Source: an uncultured Opitutales bacterium | GTDB taxonomy: Bacteria; Verrucomicrobiota; Verrucomicrobiia; Opitutales; Seribacteraceae | Direction of reading: 5' to 3' | DNA: 64,000 nt | Assembly: GCA_905478775.1 (NCBI GenBank) | Contig: CAJQKB010000090.1 | Span: forward strand, 16,247-80,246 | Part shown: one piece after another, positions 16,560 to 25,483 of the stretch | Position numbering within the stretch: position 1 is the first letter of the stretch | Layout: every line of letters starts with the position of its first letter | Made by a program: the position numbers and the translations under genes | Notes under the pieces: generated by a model | The model's input: the letters and a program-made list of their open reading frames with translations, nothing else | What the model was told of the DNA's origin: nothing | Database searches by the model: none

Positions 16560-17252
16560 ATGAAAACCATCTACTTCTTTTTTCTACCCTTCGTCATTCT
16601 ATACTCCGTTTTAGGGGCCAGGGAAAAATCTCAATCTCTTTTTAACGGAAAAGATTTAACTGGCTGGACGATGGATATTCCGGCCTGTGATAAAAAACCG
16701 GATTTGCCAAAACCATTTATTGTTCGGGATGGTATGCTGGTGAGTCTAGGGAAGCCATTTGGGCATTTGCTGACCGAAAAGGAGTTTGAGAATTATCGAT
16801 TGATTGCGGAGTATCGTTTTGCCGGTAAACCCGGAAACTGTGGCGTTTTGGTCCATGCATCAAAACTGCGAAACTTGTACAAAATGTACCCTCAATCAAT
16901 TGAGGTACAGATGAACCATACTCATGCGGGAGATTTTTGGTGTATCGTGCAAAATATTGAAGTTCCCAATATGATAACAAGGAGAGGGGCCAAGGAGAAA
17001 TGGGGAATTACCGAGGGAAAAGCCCGACGAATTCTTAATTTGACTGACGGATCCGAAAATCCGGTTGGGGAATGGAATCGAATGCAGATTGAGTGTTTGG
17101 GGGATGAAGTAAAAGTCTGGGTAAATAGTGAACTGGTAAACCATGGTCATTCCTGCACTGCGAAGAGGGGAAAACTTTCCATTCAGGCAGAAGGTTCAGA
17201 AGTGGAATTTCGCCGACTCGATCTGACTACAATTCAAAAACTTAGTAAGTAA
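16560..17252 (+). CDS. Secreted DUF1080 (3-keto-disaccharide hydrolase) family protein
   Basis: A 230-residue protein. ATG 16560 is preferred because it yields a clean signal peptide (MKTIYFFFLPFVILYSVLGA); the frame is open from a TTG at 16536. The mature protein opens with SLFNGKDLTGWTM, the signature start of DUF1080, and continues with family-like strands (NYRLIAEYRF, NCGVLVHA, SIEVQMNHTHAGDFWCI, EWNRMQIECLGDEVKVWVN). The fold is a concanavalin-type beta sandwich. Characterised members cleave 3-keto-glycosides, and the family is strongly expanded in Verrucomicrobia and Planctomycetes. It is probably periplasmic or surface exposed and acts on a sugar derivative. The substrate cannot be told from sequence. 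It may be co-transcribed with the PrsW gene 14 bp downstream. Confidence 0.88.
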   Translation: MKTIYFFFLPFVILYSVLGAREKSQSLFNGKDLTGWTMDIPACDKKPDLPKPFIVRDGMLVSLGKPFGHLLTEKEFENYRLIAEYRFAGKPGNCGVLVHASKLRNLYKMYPQSIEVQMNHTHAGDFWCIVQNIEVPNMITRRGAKEKWGITEGKARRILNLTDGSENPVGEWNRMQIECLGDEVKVWVNSELVNHGHSCTAKRGKLSIQAEGSEVEFRRLDLTTIQKLSK

Positions 17253-17266
17253 CAAGGAATTAAACT

Positions 17267-17968
17267 ATGACTTTAATTTACCTTGTTATGGCACTTGCAC
17301 CGGCTCTCGCCATTGCACTTTATATTTACTGGAAAGATAAGCATGAAAAGGAACCCGTGGGTGTTTTAGTCATGTGCTTTATCCTAGGGGTCTTAATTTG
17401 TTTTCCTGCAGGCTTTTGGAATTCAGGGGTATTTGAAATATTCAAGTTCGACTTGGCGGACAAAAATAATGACATGCTGGTGTCTTTTTTTATGGCTTTC
17501 TTTGTGGTTGGTCTGGGGGAGGAGTTGTTGAAATATTTAGTGGTGGTTTTGTATGCTTTTCGAAAGCCAAGCTTTAATGAACCCTTTGACGGAATTGTAT
17601 ATGCGGTAATGGTCAGTCTTGGATTTGCCGCGTTTGAAAATGTTATTTATGTGATGGAAGGGGGATTGGGGGTGGCAATTATGCGGATGTTTACTGCTGT
17701 TCCCATGCATGCAGCTTTTGCGGTGATCATGGGATACTACATCGGATTATCTAAATATTACAAGGGGAACGCCCGAACTGAAAAGAGTCTCAAAGGATTA
17801 TTGTATGCTGTCCTGCTCCACGGCTTTTATGATTTTGTTCTATTCCAGGATGATATACCGCTGTTAAAACTTTTGATCTTCCCGATAATTGTATGGGCAT
17901 TTTTCCTATGTCGGAAAGCGATGAAAAAACACTTGGATGTTTCTCCATTTCATCCTGATAGGAAGTAG
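17267..17968 (+). CDS. prsW: PrsW family intramembrane metalloprotease
   Basis: A 233-residue polytopic membrane protein with about seven hydrophobic segments. The PrsW/CPBP-like catalytic motifs are present: GLGEELLKYLVV (EExxK), FAAFENVIYV, MHAAFAVIMGYYIG and LLHGFYDFVLF, with the conserved Glu and His residues placed inside the membrane segments. In Bacillus, PrsW makes the first cut of an anti-sigma factor; in distant Gram-negatives the target is mostly unknown. No sigma or anti-sigma gene is nearby here. It follows the DUF1080 gene by 14 bp. It could take part in envelope-stress signalling, but only the family assignment is certain. Confidence 0.85.
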   Translation: MTLIYLVMALAPALAIALYIYWKDKHEKEPVGVLVMCFILGVLICFPAGFWNSGVFEIFKFDLADKNNDMLVSFFMAFFVVGLGEELLKYLVVVLYAFRKPSFNEPFDGIVYAVMVSLGFAAFENVIYVMEGGLGVAIMRMFTAVPMHAAFAVIMGYYIGLSKYYKGNARTEKSLKGLLYAVLLHGFYDFVLFQDDIPLLKLLIFPIIVWAFFLCRKAMKKHLDVSPFHPDRK

Positions 17969-18047
17969 GGGTTTGAAAATGTGCGCAAGATTGCCTTGAA
18001 ACCATTTCATTCTTGGATGATGGATAGGGGAAAACAATTACTATTTA

Positions 18048-21000
18048 ATGGCTACAAAGGATAAAGATTTTGTTCATTTACATGTCCACTCGGATTTCAG
18101 TCTACTGGATGGATGTTGTCGGATGGATCGTTTAATGGGGAGAGCACAGGAACTGGGGCAGTCCGCCATGGCACTTACTGACCATGGGAACTTATTTGGT
18201 ACGATTTCGTTTATTAAACAGGCTGAAAAACATGGGATTAAACCAATCGTTGGTTGTGAAGGTTACATGGTAACGGATCATAAGAACGATGAGAAACCCG
18301 GAAGAGAAAATCATAAATCGTACCACATCGGTATGTTGGCGAAGAATTATGAGGGCTATCAAAATCTATCTAAGGTCGTATCAGATGCCCATGTGGACGG
18401 ATTTTATTACCGGCCACGAACGGATTTGGAAACCTTGGCGGAACATTCGAAAGGCTTGATCGGGTTTACCGGTTGCATGCAGGGTTGGGTGCCCCAATTA
18501 ATTCTGCGCGGAAAAGAGGACGAGGCAGAAAAAGCGATGGGGCAGATGATCGATATTTTTGGAAAAGAAAATTACTTCGTTGAGCTCCATAATCACGGGA
18601 TTGAAGAACAGGCTCAACTTGTGCCTGTATTATTAAAATTTGCCAAAAAGTTTGATTTAAAGGTAATCGCATCCAATGATGTGCATTATGTGAAAGAGGA
18701 GGACTGGGCTCCCCATGATGCTCTGCTTTGTATACAGACCGGTTCCAAGATCGACGACGAGAATAGGATGCGGTACGATGCGAAACAGTTTTATTTGAAG
18801 TCGAGGGAGCAGATGGAGGAGTTATTTAGAGAGGCTCCTGAGTCAATTACCAATACATTTGCCGTGGCGGAAATGTGTGAACTTAAGCTGCCCTTTGGGG
18901 AGAATCATTACCCGGTCTTTACTTTACCACCCGAGATTAATACCAAGGAGGTGGATAATGTGAAATACCTGAAACTTCTTTGTATTGAGGGATTAAAGGG
19001 GAGGTATGAAAAAGAGTACCTGGCTGAGGAGCTTCGCGGGGAAGATACCGATGAAAAAGTACGCGAGCTCAGTGAGCGGGTGGATTATGAATTGAGCGTG
19101 ATTACCAAGACTGGTTTTAATGACTACTTTTTGATCGTTGCCGATTTTATGGGATGGGCAAGGGACCAGGATATCCCGGTAGGTCCGGGAAGAGGATCGG
19201 GAGCGGGTTGCCTGGTGGCCTATGTTTTAGGAATTACTGATATTGATCCCTTACGATTTGGTTTATTATTTGAACGATTTTTAAATCCAGAACGGGTCTC
19301 ACCCCCGGATTTTGATATCGATTTTTGTATGAGACGGCGGGGTGAGGTGATTGAATATGTCCGTGAAAAATATGGTCGCGATTGTGTGGCCAACATTATT
19401 ACTTTTGGCACTTTTGGCGCAAAAATGGTGGTGAGAGATGTGGCCCGTGTGCGCGATGTACCCTATGCAGAGGCAGATAAACTGGCGAAAATGGTGCCCG
19501 ATGATTTAAATATCAGTTTGGAGCAGGCCCTGGAAAAGAGTCCTGAGTTTCGACAGGAGTGTGAAACGAATCCAATTGCCAAGCAGATTATTGAGACGGG
19601 AAAAGTGATTGAAGGAATGGTGCGCAATGTGGGAACTCATGCTGCGGGAGTTATTATTGCCGACCGTCCATTACGGGAATTAGTTCCTTTAACCAGTCAG
19701 GATGGAGTTTTGACTACCCAATTCCCCAAAGACCCAGTGGAGGATTTGGGATTGCTCAAAATGGATTTTCTTGGGTTAAAAACTTTGACTGTTATTGCGG
19801 CGGCAGAGAAACATATTCGCGAAAAAGAAGGATTTGAAAAATTTCGGGTGGCCGATGTATCGCTTGAAGATGAAAAGACATTCGAAATATTAAACGAAGC
19901 CCGAACAATTGGGGTCTTTCAATTGGAATCAGATGGAATGCGTCGTTTGTGCAGGCAGATGAATATCTCCAATGTGGATGAGATTATTGCATTGATCGCA
20001 CTTTACCGCCCTGGTCCGATGGAGTGGATTCCGGATTATATTAAAGGCAAGGAAGATCCCTCGACGATTAAATTCCCACACCCCTTATTGGAAGAGGTCT
20101 GTGAGGAAACCTATGGAGTGATGGTCTATCAGGAGCAAGTAATGGAGGCCGCCCGTCGAGTCGCGGGATATTCATTGGGTGGGGCAGATATTTTACGTCG
20201 GGCGATGGGAAAGAAGAAGCCCGAAGAGATGGCCAAGCAAAGAGAGATATTTGTAACTGGTGCAAAAGAAACGAACGAGATTGCCGAAAAGAAGGCCAAT
20301 GAAATTTTTGATATTCTCGAAAAATTTGCCGGGTACGGTTTTAATAAATCCCACTCGGCTGCCTATGGAATTATCAGCTATCAAACGGGTTACCTGAAGG
20401 CTAATTTCCCCGTTCATTTTATGGCAGGTGTCCTCTCCTGTGAATTGGGTAATTCTGATAAACTATCCCATTTTATAGGCGAGTGTACCGAGATGAAAAT
20501 CTTGGTCTTGGGACCGGATGTAAATGAATCGGGGGAGAATTTTACTCCAGTCGAGGGAGAAGAAGATAAAGCGGATTCAATTCGATTTGGTTTGGCCGCG
20601 GTCAAAGGAGTAGGGGATGCCCCGTCTGGTGTGATAGTAGAGGAGCGAAAAAATGGTCCCTATCTTAATTTCTCTGATTTCGTTGAACGAGTGGAAGGGA
20701 AAGCGGTAAATAAAAGAGTGCTTGAAAATTTGATCAAGGCGGGGGGATTTGATTCCTTGGAGGATAGCCGCTCCGAATTACTTGCCGACTTAGACCGGGC
20801 GATGGGGGAGGCCCAATTGCGGAGGAAAGATAGGGAAGCGGGCCAAGTTAATTTATTTGATATGATGGGGGACGATTCCAGTGGGGGGAACTCGGCTGAA
20901 AACGGCGGATTTGCCCCGATTACGGATCGGCCTTCGGTTCCGAAAATGGATGAGTTGGAAAAATTGGGCTATGAAAGGGCATTACTCGGATTTTTTCTTT

Positions 21001-21644
21001 CAGGTCATCCAGTTGATACTCTTGGTGGATTAGGACCTTTGTTAGACGACATTACTTCTGATCAATTAGATAATTTGGAAAGTAAGCGATCTTTTCGTTT
21101 ATGCGGAGTATTATCTGAAATCGAACGACGATATACCAAAAAAGATGCCAAGCCCTGGGCCCGATTTACTTTAATTGCAAAAGAAAAGGATTTTTCAATC
21201 CCCATGTTCCCGGAGGCTTTTGAGCAATATGGCTTACATTTGGAAGAGGGGAAAATTGTCGTGATGGAGGGAGTTGCATCGAAAAAAGACGGTGAGTTAC
21301 GAACCAATGTGACCAATGTAAGACCGGTTGAGGATGCGATTTCGTCGCTAACCGAGGAAGTTACTTGGTTATTGGACCCGGAGCATAGAGGGGCAGAACA
21401 ATTTACAAAGGACATGTTTGCCCTGGGAGAGAAGGGAGAAGGAGGGACTTTGATTCGCCTTGCGTACGCACGAAATGGAGAGGACGAAGGTCTTGTGGTG
21501 GAAACCGATAGTCGATTTTCAATGCGTTTTTCCTCTTCGATTTTTAAGGATTGGCGTAAGCATGAATGCGTCAAGGGGGCACGGGTGCTCATACGAACTC
21601 CGGAACCCCCTCAAGAAAGAAAGTATGGAAAGAAAAATTTTTAA
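18048..21644 (+). CDS. dnaE: DNA polymerase III alpha subunit
   Basis: A 1198-residue replicative DNA polymerase catalytic subunit (DnaE1 type). The PHP domain is at the N-terminus ([25 protein letters not shown]). The polymerase domain has the catalytic Asp pair at D423 and D425 (PDFDIDF) and the third at D573 ([11 protein letters not shown]). GPGRGSGAG and [10 protein letters not shown] are further palm and fingers motifs. Family-like finger, helix-hairpin-helix and OB regions follow. The metal-binding His residues of the PHP domain seem intact, so it may have proofreading activity as in many non-enteric DnaE1 enzymes. Length fits the family. It is an essential core gene. Confidence 0.96.
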   Translation: MATKDKDFVHLHVHSDFSLLDGCCRMDRLMGRAQELGQSAMALTDHGNLFGTISFIKQAEKHGIKPIVGCEGYMVTDHKNDEKPGRENHKSYHIGMLAKNYEGYQNLSKVVSDAHVDGFYYRPRTDLETLAEHSKGLIGFTGCMQGWVPQLILRGKEDEAEKAMGQMIDIFGKENYFVELHNHGIEEQAQLVPVLLKFAKKFDLKVIASNDVHYVKEEDWAPHDALLCIQTGSKIDDENRMRYDAKQFYLKSREQMEELFREAPESITNTFAVAEMCELKLPFGENHYPVFTLPPEINTKEVDNVKYLKLLCIEGLKGRYEKEYLAEELRGEDTDEKVRELSERVDYELSVITKTGFNDYFLIVADFMGWARDQDIPVGPGRGSGAGCLVAYVLGITDIDPLRFGLLFERFLNPERVSPPDFDIDFCMRRRGEVIEYVREKYGRDCVANIITFGTFGAKMVVRDVARVRDVPYAEADKLAKMVPDDLNISLEQALEKSPEFRQECETNPIAKQIIETGKVIEGMVRNVGTHAAGVIIADRPLRELVPLTSQDGVLTTQFPKDPVEDLGLLKMDFLGLKTLTVIAAAEKHIREKEGFEKFRVADVSLEDEKTFEILNEARTIGVFQLESDGMRRLCRQMNISNVDEIIALIALYRPGPMEWIPDYIKGKEDPSTIKFPHPLLEEVCEETYGVMVYQEQVMEAARRVAGYSLGGADILRRAMGKKKPEEMAKQREIFVTGAKETNEIAEKKANEIFDILEKFAGYGFNKSHSAAYGIISYQTGYLKANFPVHFMAGVLSCELGNSDKLSHFIGECTEMKILVLGPDVNESGENFTPVEGEEDKADSIRFGLAAVKGVGDAPSGVIVEERKNGPYLNFSDFVERVEGKAVNKRVLENLIKAGGFDSLEDSRSELLADLDRAMGEAQLRRKDREAGQVNLFDMMGDDSSGGNSAENGGFAPITDRPSVPKMDELEKLGYERALLGFFLSGHPVDTLGGLGPLLDDITSDQLDNLESKRSFRLCGVLSEIERRYTKKDAKPWARFTLIAKEKDFSIPMFPEAFEQYGLHLEEGKIVVMEGVASKKDGELRTNVTNVRPVEDAISSLTEEVTWLLDPEHRGAEQFTKDMFALGEKGEGGTLIRLAYARNGEDEGLVVETDSRFSMRFSSSIFKDWRKHECVKGARVLIRTPEPPQERKYGKKNF

Positions 21645-21657
21645 GCTATCTTCCGCC

Positions 21658-21688
21658 TTGACCTCTGGGCGTGAATCTTTACTTTAAA
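21658..21688 (+). promoter_or_regulatory. Possible promoter before rpsU
   Basis: TTGACC at 21658-21663 is a good -35 match, and TACTTT (21680) or TTTAAA (21683) could be a poor -10 at 16-19 bp spacing. It lies in the 54-bp gap between dnaE and rpsU. The assignment rests on position and the -35 match only. Confidence 0.3.
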
Positions 21689-21698
21689 CCTTTCTTAT

Positions 21699-21899
21699 AT
21701 GACAATTGAAATTAAATTACGTAAAGGCGAGCCTATCGATCGGGCAATTCGTCGTTTAAAAAAGCGCCTCGACCGTGAAGGTACAATACGAGATGTGCGT
21801 GACAAGCGTTACTTTGCAAAACCTTCCGATAAAAAAAGAGAAGCCCGAAAGGTGGCAGCTTTTACCCAGATGCTTCGTACTCGTTACGAGAAAATGTAG
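21699..21899 (+). CDS. rpsU: 30S ribosomal protein S21 (bS21)
   Basis: A 66-residue basic protein with the bS21 pattern: an N-terminal I(E/K)(I/V)K(L/V)RKGEP(I/F)D(R/K)A(I/L)RR(L/F)KK start, a central DKRYFAKPSDKKR segment and a basic C-terminal helix. It binds the 30S platform near the 3' end of 16S rRNA and helps initiation. Length is as expected. It lies between dnaE and the cyclase gene; the 63 bp after it contain a short imperfect inverted repeat (about 21904-21927) but no clear T-tract. Confidence 0.95.
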   Translation: MTIEIKLRKGEPIDRAIRRLKKRLDREGTIRDVRDKRYFAKPSDKKREARKVAAFTQMLRTRYEKM

Positions 21900-21962
21900 T
21901 TTCAAGGGAATCCTAATTGGATTTCTTGGTAAAAGTTAATTGAGGGGAGATCAAAAAATAAG

Positions 21963-23918
21963 ATGTCCCAATTAAATAATAGAATAACTCCGAGTCTTCG
22001 TGCGGAGTGGAAGTTATTTGATCAGGAAAATTCTTCTTCGATTGAGTACCTTATTCTTTGTGAAAAAATGATCTCAGTTGGTGAGTTTTTGTTAGCCCAT
22101 GATGTCGCAAAAGCAGGTCTGAGTATTCACAAAAATGACCGGAAATTATGTCAGCGAGCTGCTCATGCATTAAGCAAGGCAGGGTCTCCCAAACTTGCCT
22201 CTAAATTGCTAGAGGAGTTAGTTGGCGGAGGAGACAGGGGGGTTGAAACCCATAGCTTATTAGCCAGTGCTTACAAAGATTTGTGGGAGCAGGCAACCGA
22301 TTCAGAATCCAAAAAGCAGTATGCAGAACTTGCAATTGCTCGATACGAGGAGGGCTTTTCCACCAATAGCTTTGATAATCTAAGGACAAGTCAGAGACAG
22401 GATTTGGAAACCCAATATTACCCCTGCATCAATATTTCATTTATGCATTTTTTCTCCGGTAATGATGAGGCTGGAAAAGAATATGCAGAGAAAGCCTGGA
22501 AGATATGTGAAAAATTAAAGGCCGATGGAAAACATGATTATTGGATTCAAGCCACTGAGGCAGAAGCACTTTTACTACTAGGCTCGGTGGACGATGCGGT
22601 TTTTTCTTATTCTGAGGCAGTGAAAATGACCGATGTTAAGCCTTCCTGGATTGCCAGCACTCGTAAACAGGCACTTCAAATTGCAAGTGCCTACGACGAG
22701 GAAGAGATCAGGCAGAAAATACAGAACGCATTCCCCACATTAGGAATTGTGGCATTTTCTGGACATGTCTTGGACCGTCCTGGTTCAATTCCTCGTTTTC
22801 CACCCGAAGCAGAAGAAATTGCGAAAAAAGAAATTGTGGAATCCTTGGAAGAAATGGAGGCAAATTGTGGTTTTAGTTCTGCAGCTTGTGGTACAGACAT
22901 CTTATTTCTTGAGACAATGAATGAGAGAGGTGGGGAAACACATATTTTTTTACCCTTTGCAAAGGAAGAATTTATTGAGACGAGTGTGAGACGGGCGGGG
23001 GGGAATTGGGTTGCTCGATTTGAAAGTGTTCTTGATCAGGCGACCTCCATTCATTTTGTGACCAAGGATGGATACAATGGGGAGGACACTCTGTATTCTT
23101 TCTGTAATGATGTGCTACTTGGATTTGCTGCGATGCGAGGCCGTGGATTGGATGAAGATCCCAAGTTGCTCGTATTTTGGGATGGCCAGCCCGGCGCGGA
23201 AGGAGGAACTGGAGAATTGGTGAAAAAATGGCAAAAGAATTTTAATGACCCTGTTATTATTGATGCAAATCGAGTGTTAGATGCAACTCCTGTAGCAAAC
23301 GAGTTACCCTCTCACGGCGGAGAGACAAATCCGACATTCCTAATGGGGGGGGATGCTTCCTCAGTATTACCGCGTACAATCAAGACTATGCTTTTTGCAG
23401 ATGTGGAAGGTTTTTCCCGTTTAGACGAAAGTAAAACTCCGTACTTTGTGGAAAAATTCCTGGGAGGGATATCCAGTATTATTGAACGACTTTCTGTACC
23501 TCCTGCCTTCGTGAATACTTGGGGAGATAGTTTTTTCGCAGTTTTTGATAAATTAGAAGACGGGGTTGAATTGGCTCTTGAATTACGAGATTATTTTTCT
23601 AAAGGAGACTGGACTCAATTGGGAATGATGGAGGGGATGGAGGTTCGCATTTCAATGCATGCAGGACCGGCTTATGAAAAATTTGACCCCATCCTGGGAA
23701 AGTTAAATTTTTTCGGAAGTCATGTGAATCAGGCTGCCCGAATTGAACCAATCGTACTGCCGGGTTCTGTCTTTGTTTCCGAAACAGTTGCGGCATTACT
23801 TTCTTTTGGACATGACGGATTTGATTTTGAATATGTGGGGAATTTAGAACTCGCCAAAAATTTTGGAAGTTATCCGATTTATATTCTACAACGAACTGGT
23901 TATCATTATGATGAATGA
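21963..23918 (+). CDS. TPR/TRAFs-binding - SLOG-like - class III nucleotidyl cyclase protein
   Basis: A 651-residue soluble protein with three parts. Residues about 1-255 are helical TPR-like repeats resembling the MAP3K TRAFs-binding (DUF4071) region: KDLWEQA, YEEGF, DYWIQATEAEALLLLG. Residues about 258-425 look like a SLOG/YpsA-MCRP Rossmann domain: VAFSGHVLDRPG, ACGTDILFLE, IFLPFAKEEF, FVTKDGYNGED. Residues about 470-645 are a class III cyclase: metal-binding Asp480 (FADVEGFSRL) and Asp522 (TWGDSFFAVF), with transition-state Asn589 and Arg593 (GSHVNQAARI). The usual adenine-specifying Lys is Asn518 and the Asp/Thr position is Ser586, so the product may not be cAMP. It sits 12 bp before a TIR-FGE gene. 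Together they look like a nucleotide-signalling, possibly antiviral, cassette. Confidence 0.82.
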   Translation: MSQLNNRITPSLRAEWKLFDQENSSSIEYLILCEKMISVGEFLLAHDVAKAGLSIHKNDRKLCQRAAHALSKAGSPKLASKLLEELVGGGDRGVETHSLLASAYKDLWEQATDSESKKQYAELAIARYEEGFSTNSFDNLRTSQRQDLETQYYPCINISFMHFFSGNDEAGKEYAEKAWKICEKLKADGKHDYWIQATEAEALLLLGSVDDAVFSYSEAVKMTDVKPSWIASTRKQALQIASAYDEEEIRQKIQNAFPTLGIVAFSGHVLDRPGSIPRFPPEAEEIAKKEIVESLEEMEANCGFSSAACGTDILFLETMNERGGETHIFLPFAKEEFIETSVRRAGGNWVARFESVLDQATSIHFVTKDGYNGEDTLYSFCNDVLLGFAAMRGRGLDEDPKLLVFWDGQPGAEGGTGELVKKWQKNFNDPVIIDANRVLDATPVANELPSHGGETNPTFLMGGDASSVLPRTIKTMLFADVEGFSRLDESKTPYFVEKFLGGISSIIERLSVPPAFVNTWGDSFFAVFDKLEDGVELALELRDYFSKGDWTQLGMMEGMEVRISMHAGPAYEKFDPILGKLNFFGSHVNQAARIEPIVLPGSVFVSETVAALLSFGHDGFDFEYVGNLELAKNFGSYPIYILQRTGYHYDE

Positions 23919-23930
23919 GAACTTTTTAAA

Positions 23931-25400
23931 ATGATTTCCTCTGCTGACATACCCGAACCTTTTGAGAGTTACTCAGGGGAAGGACCTTATGTATTTGTGA
24001 GTTATGCTCACGCGGACAAGATTCCCGTTTATCAATCTATGCGAGAATTTCGTGATGCTGGGGTTAATATGTGGTATGATGAAGGCATACAACCTGCTGG
24101 AGAATGGGTGGAAGAGATTGCCCATGCCATTAAAAAGTCGGCAATATTTGTTGTCTTTGTATCTCCTCGATCCGTTGATTCCCGCTTTGTTAAAAGTGAG
24201 GTGGGATATGCCCTGAGTGAAAATAAAGATATTCTCACAATTTATCTCGAACATACCACATTGCCAGCTGGACTATCTCTTTGCTTACAACAATTCCAAT
24301 CGGTCTTTGTTTCGGAGAAGAATTGGCAGAAAAAAGCCGGCGCAACCTTGTTGGAAAAACTGAATGAAATCCCCAAGTTGGAAAAAGAAACAACTATAGT
24401 CGACCGGGGGCCAGTACCAGTAGATCATGGGGCTGAATTGTGGAAGTCCTGGGACCGGGTATGGATGGTCCAATTAAAGAGAGGTCTACAAAATGCTGAA
24501 TCAAACGGAATACATTCGGAAAATGTGATCTCGAGCAGCCAGACCAATGAGATTAAAAGACCCGTTCAGGAAACGATTCCAGATAAGAGTTCAATTTTAA
24601 AGCTTCGCGGTCGTCCAGGTCGTGGGAAGACAAGGCACCCGCTCGCATTTGATGTATCGATTAATGAAGAGAGCCAGGGCCAGACTGACTTTCCCCAAGG
24701 GAATCATAATGATTACTATGCGGGAACTTTTTCGTGGATTCCATCCGGTAAGCTATCGATTTGGGTACCCTATGCAGAAGAACAAAGAGTGGTGGAGGTG
24801 GAGCACGGTTTTTGGCTCGGGCAATATTTAGTGACTCAGGAGGTTTACACCCAAGTAATGGGAGCCAATCCCAGTTTTACAGATTCTGAAAGTGATTTAT
24901 CGAATCAATCTTTACCGGTAAATAATGTATCCTGGCTGGATGCAGTTGCATTCTCCAAGGCATTATCAATTTTATCATCTACACAAGGAACCTTGCCCGC
25001 GGGGTATGAATATCGCTTACCTTCGGAAGTTGAGTGGGAATATGCCTGCCGTGCGGGGACATCGAGTTCCTATTATTTTGGCGATGAACCTGCCCAATTA
25101 CATAACCACGCATGGTTTCGTGGAAACAGTGGAAAAAAAATTCATCCAGTTGGATTAAAAAGTCCCAATCCATGGAAATTATTTGATATGTACGGAAATG
25201 TTCGTGAATGGGTGGGGAATTCTTTTGTAAATACATTGTTGAATGATAGTGAGCAGGATGAATTTCGTATTAGTCGGGGGGGTGCTTACATGAAAACTGC
25301 GGTGGAATGCCAATCATCGACCCGGTCCACAAATTCTTTATACCATCGATTTAGAAATTTAGGGTTCCGGGTTGCTTTGGCTCGTACCAATAATACTTGA
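23931..25400 (+). CDS. TIR domain - FGE-sulfatase/C-lectin-like domain protein
   Basis: A 489-residue protein. Residues about 18-150 form a TIR domain: YVFVSYAHADK (box 1), GVNMWYDEGIQPAGEW, and SRFVKSEVGYAL with Glu90 at the position of the NADase catalytic Glu. A linker (about 150-240) contains the basic string LRGRPGRGKTR at 225-235, which resembles an AT-hook. Residues about 262-489 are a formylglycine-generating-enzyme/SUMF1-like domain: YRLPSEVEWEYACRAG, WKLFDMYGNVREWVG, ISRGGAY and NLGFRVA. Only one Cys (Cys460) lies in the C-terminal active region, so the FGE redox pair is not evident; it may act as a ligand-binding C-lectin fold. A TIR next to a cyclase suggests an NAD-degrading or signal-making effector. 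This is inference. Confidence 0.82.
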   Translation: MISSADIPEPFESYSGEGPYVFVSYAHADKIPVYQSMREFRDAGVNMWYDEGIQPAGEWVEEIAHAIKKSAIFVVFVSPRSVDSRFVKSEVGYALSENKDILTIYLEHTTLPAGLSLCLQQFQSVFVSEKNWQKKAGATLLEKLNEIPKLEKETTIVDRGPVPVDHGAELWKSWDRVWMVQLKRGLQNAESNGIHSENVISSSQTNEIKRPVQETIPDKSSILKLRGRPGRGKTRHPLAFDVSINEESQGQTDFPQGNHNDYYAGTFSWIPSGKLSIWVPYAEEQRVVEVEHGFWLGQYLVTQEVYTQVMGANPSFTDSESDLSNQSLPVNNVSWLDAVAFSKALSILSSTQGTLPAGYEYRLPSEVEWEYACRAGTSSSYYFGDEPAQLHNHAWFRGNSGKKIHPVGLKSPNPWKLFDMYGNVREWVGNSFVNTLLNDSEQDEFRISRGGAYMKTAVECQSSTRSTNSLYHRFRNLGFRVALARTNNT

Positions 25401-25483
25401 AGCAGCGGTATTAATTCATCTGCAATTTTGAGGGATTTCCGTTGCTCTTTTGGGAAAGTAAATTCATTTTCTAGTCTTTTGTG

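Noticed and set aside
21904..21927. Terminator after rpsU
   Set aside because: The inverted repeat has mismatches and wobble pairs and no T-tract follows.
24605..24640. RGRPGRGKTR in the TIR protein as a P-loop
   Set aside because: It lacks the GxxxxGK(S/T) spacing and a Walker B partner; it is more like a basic or AT-hook-type linker.
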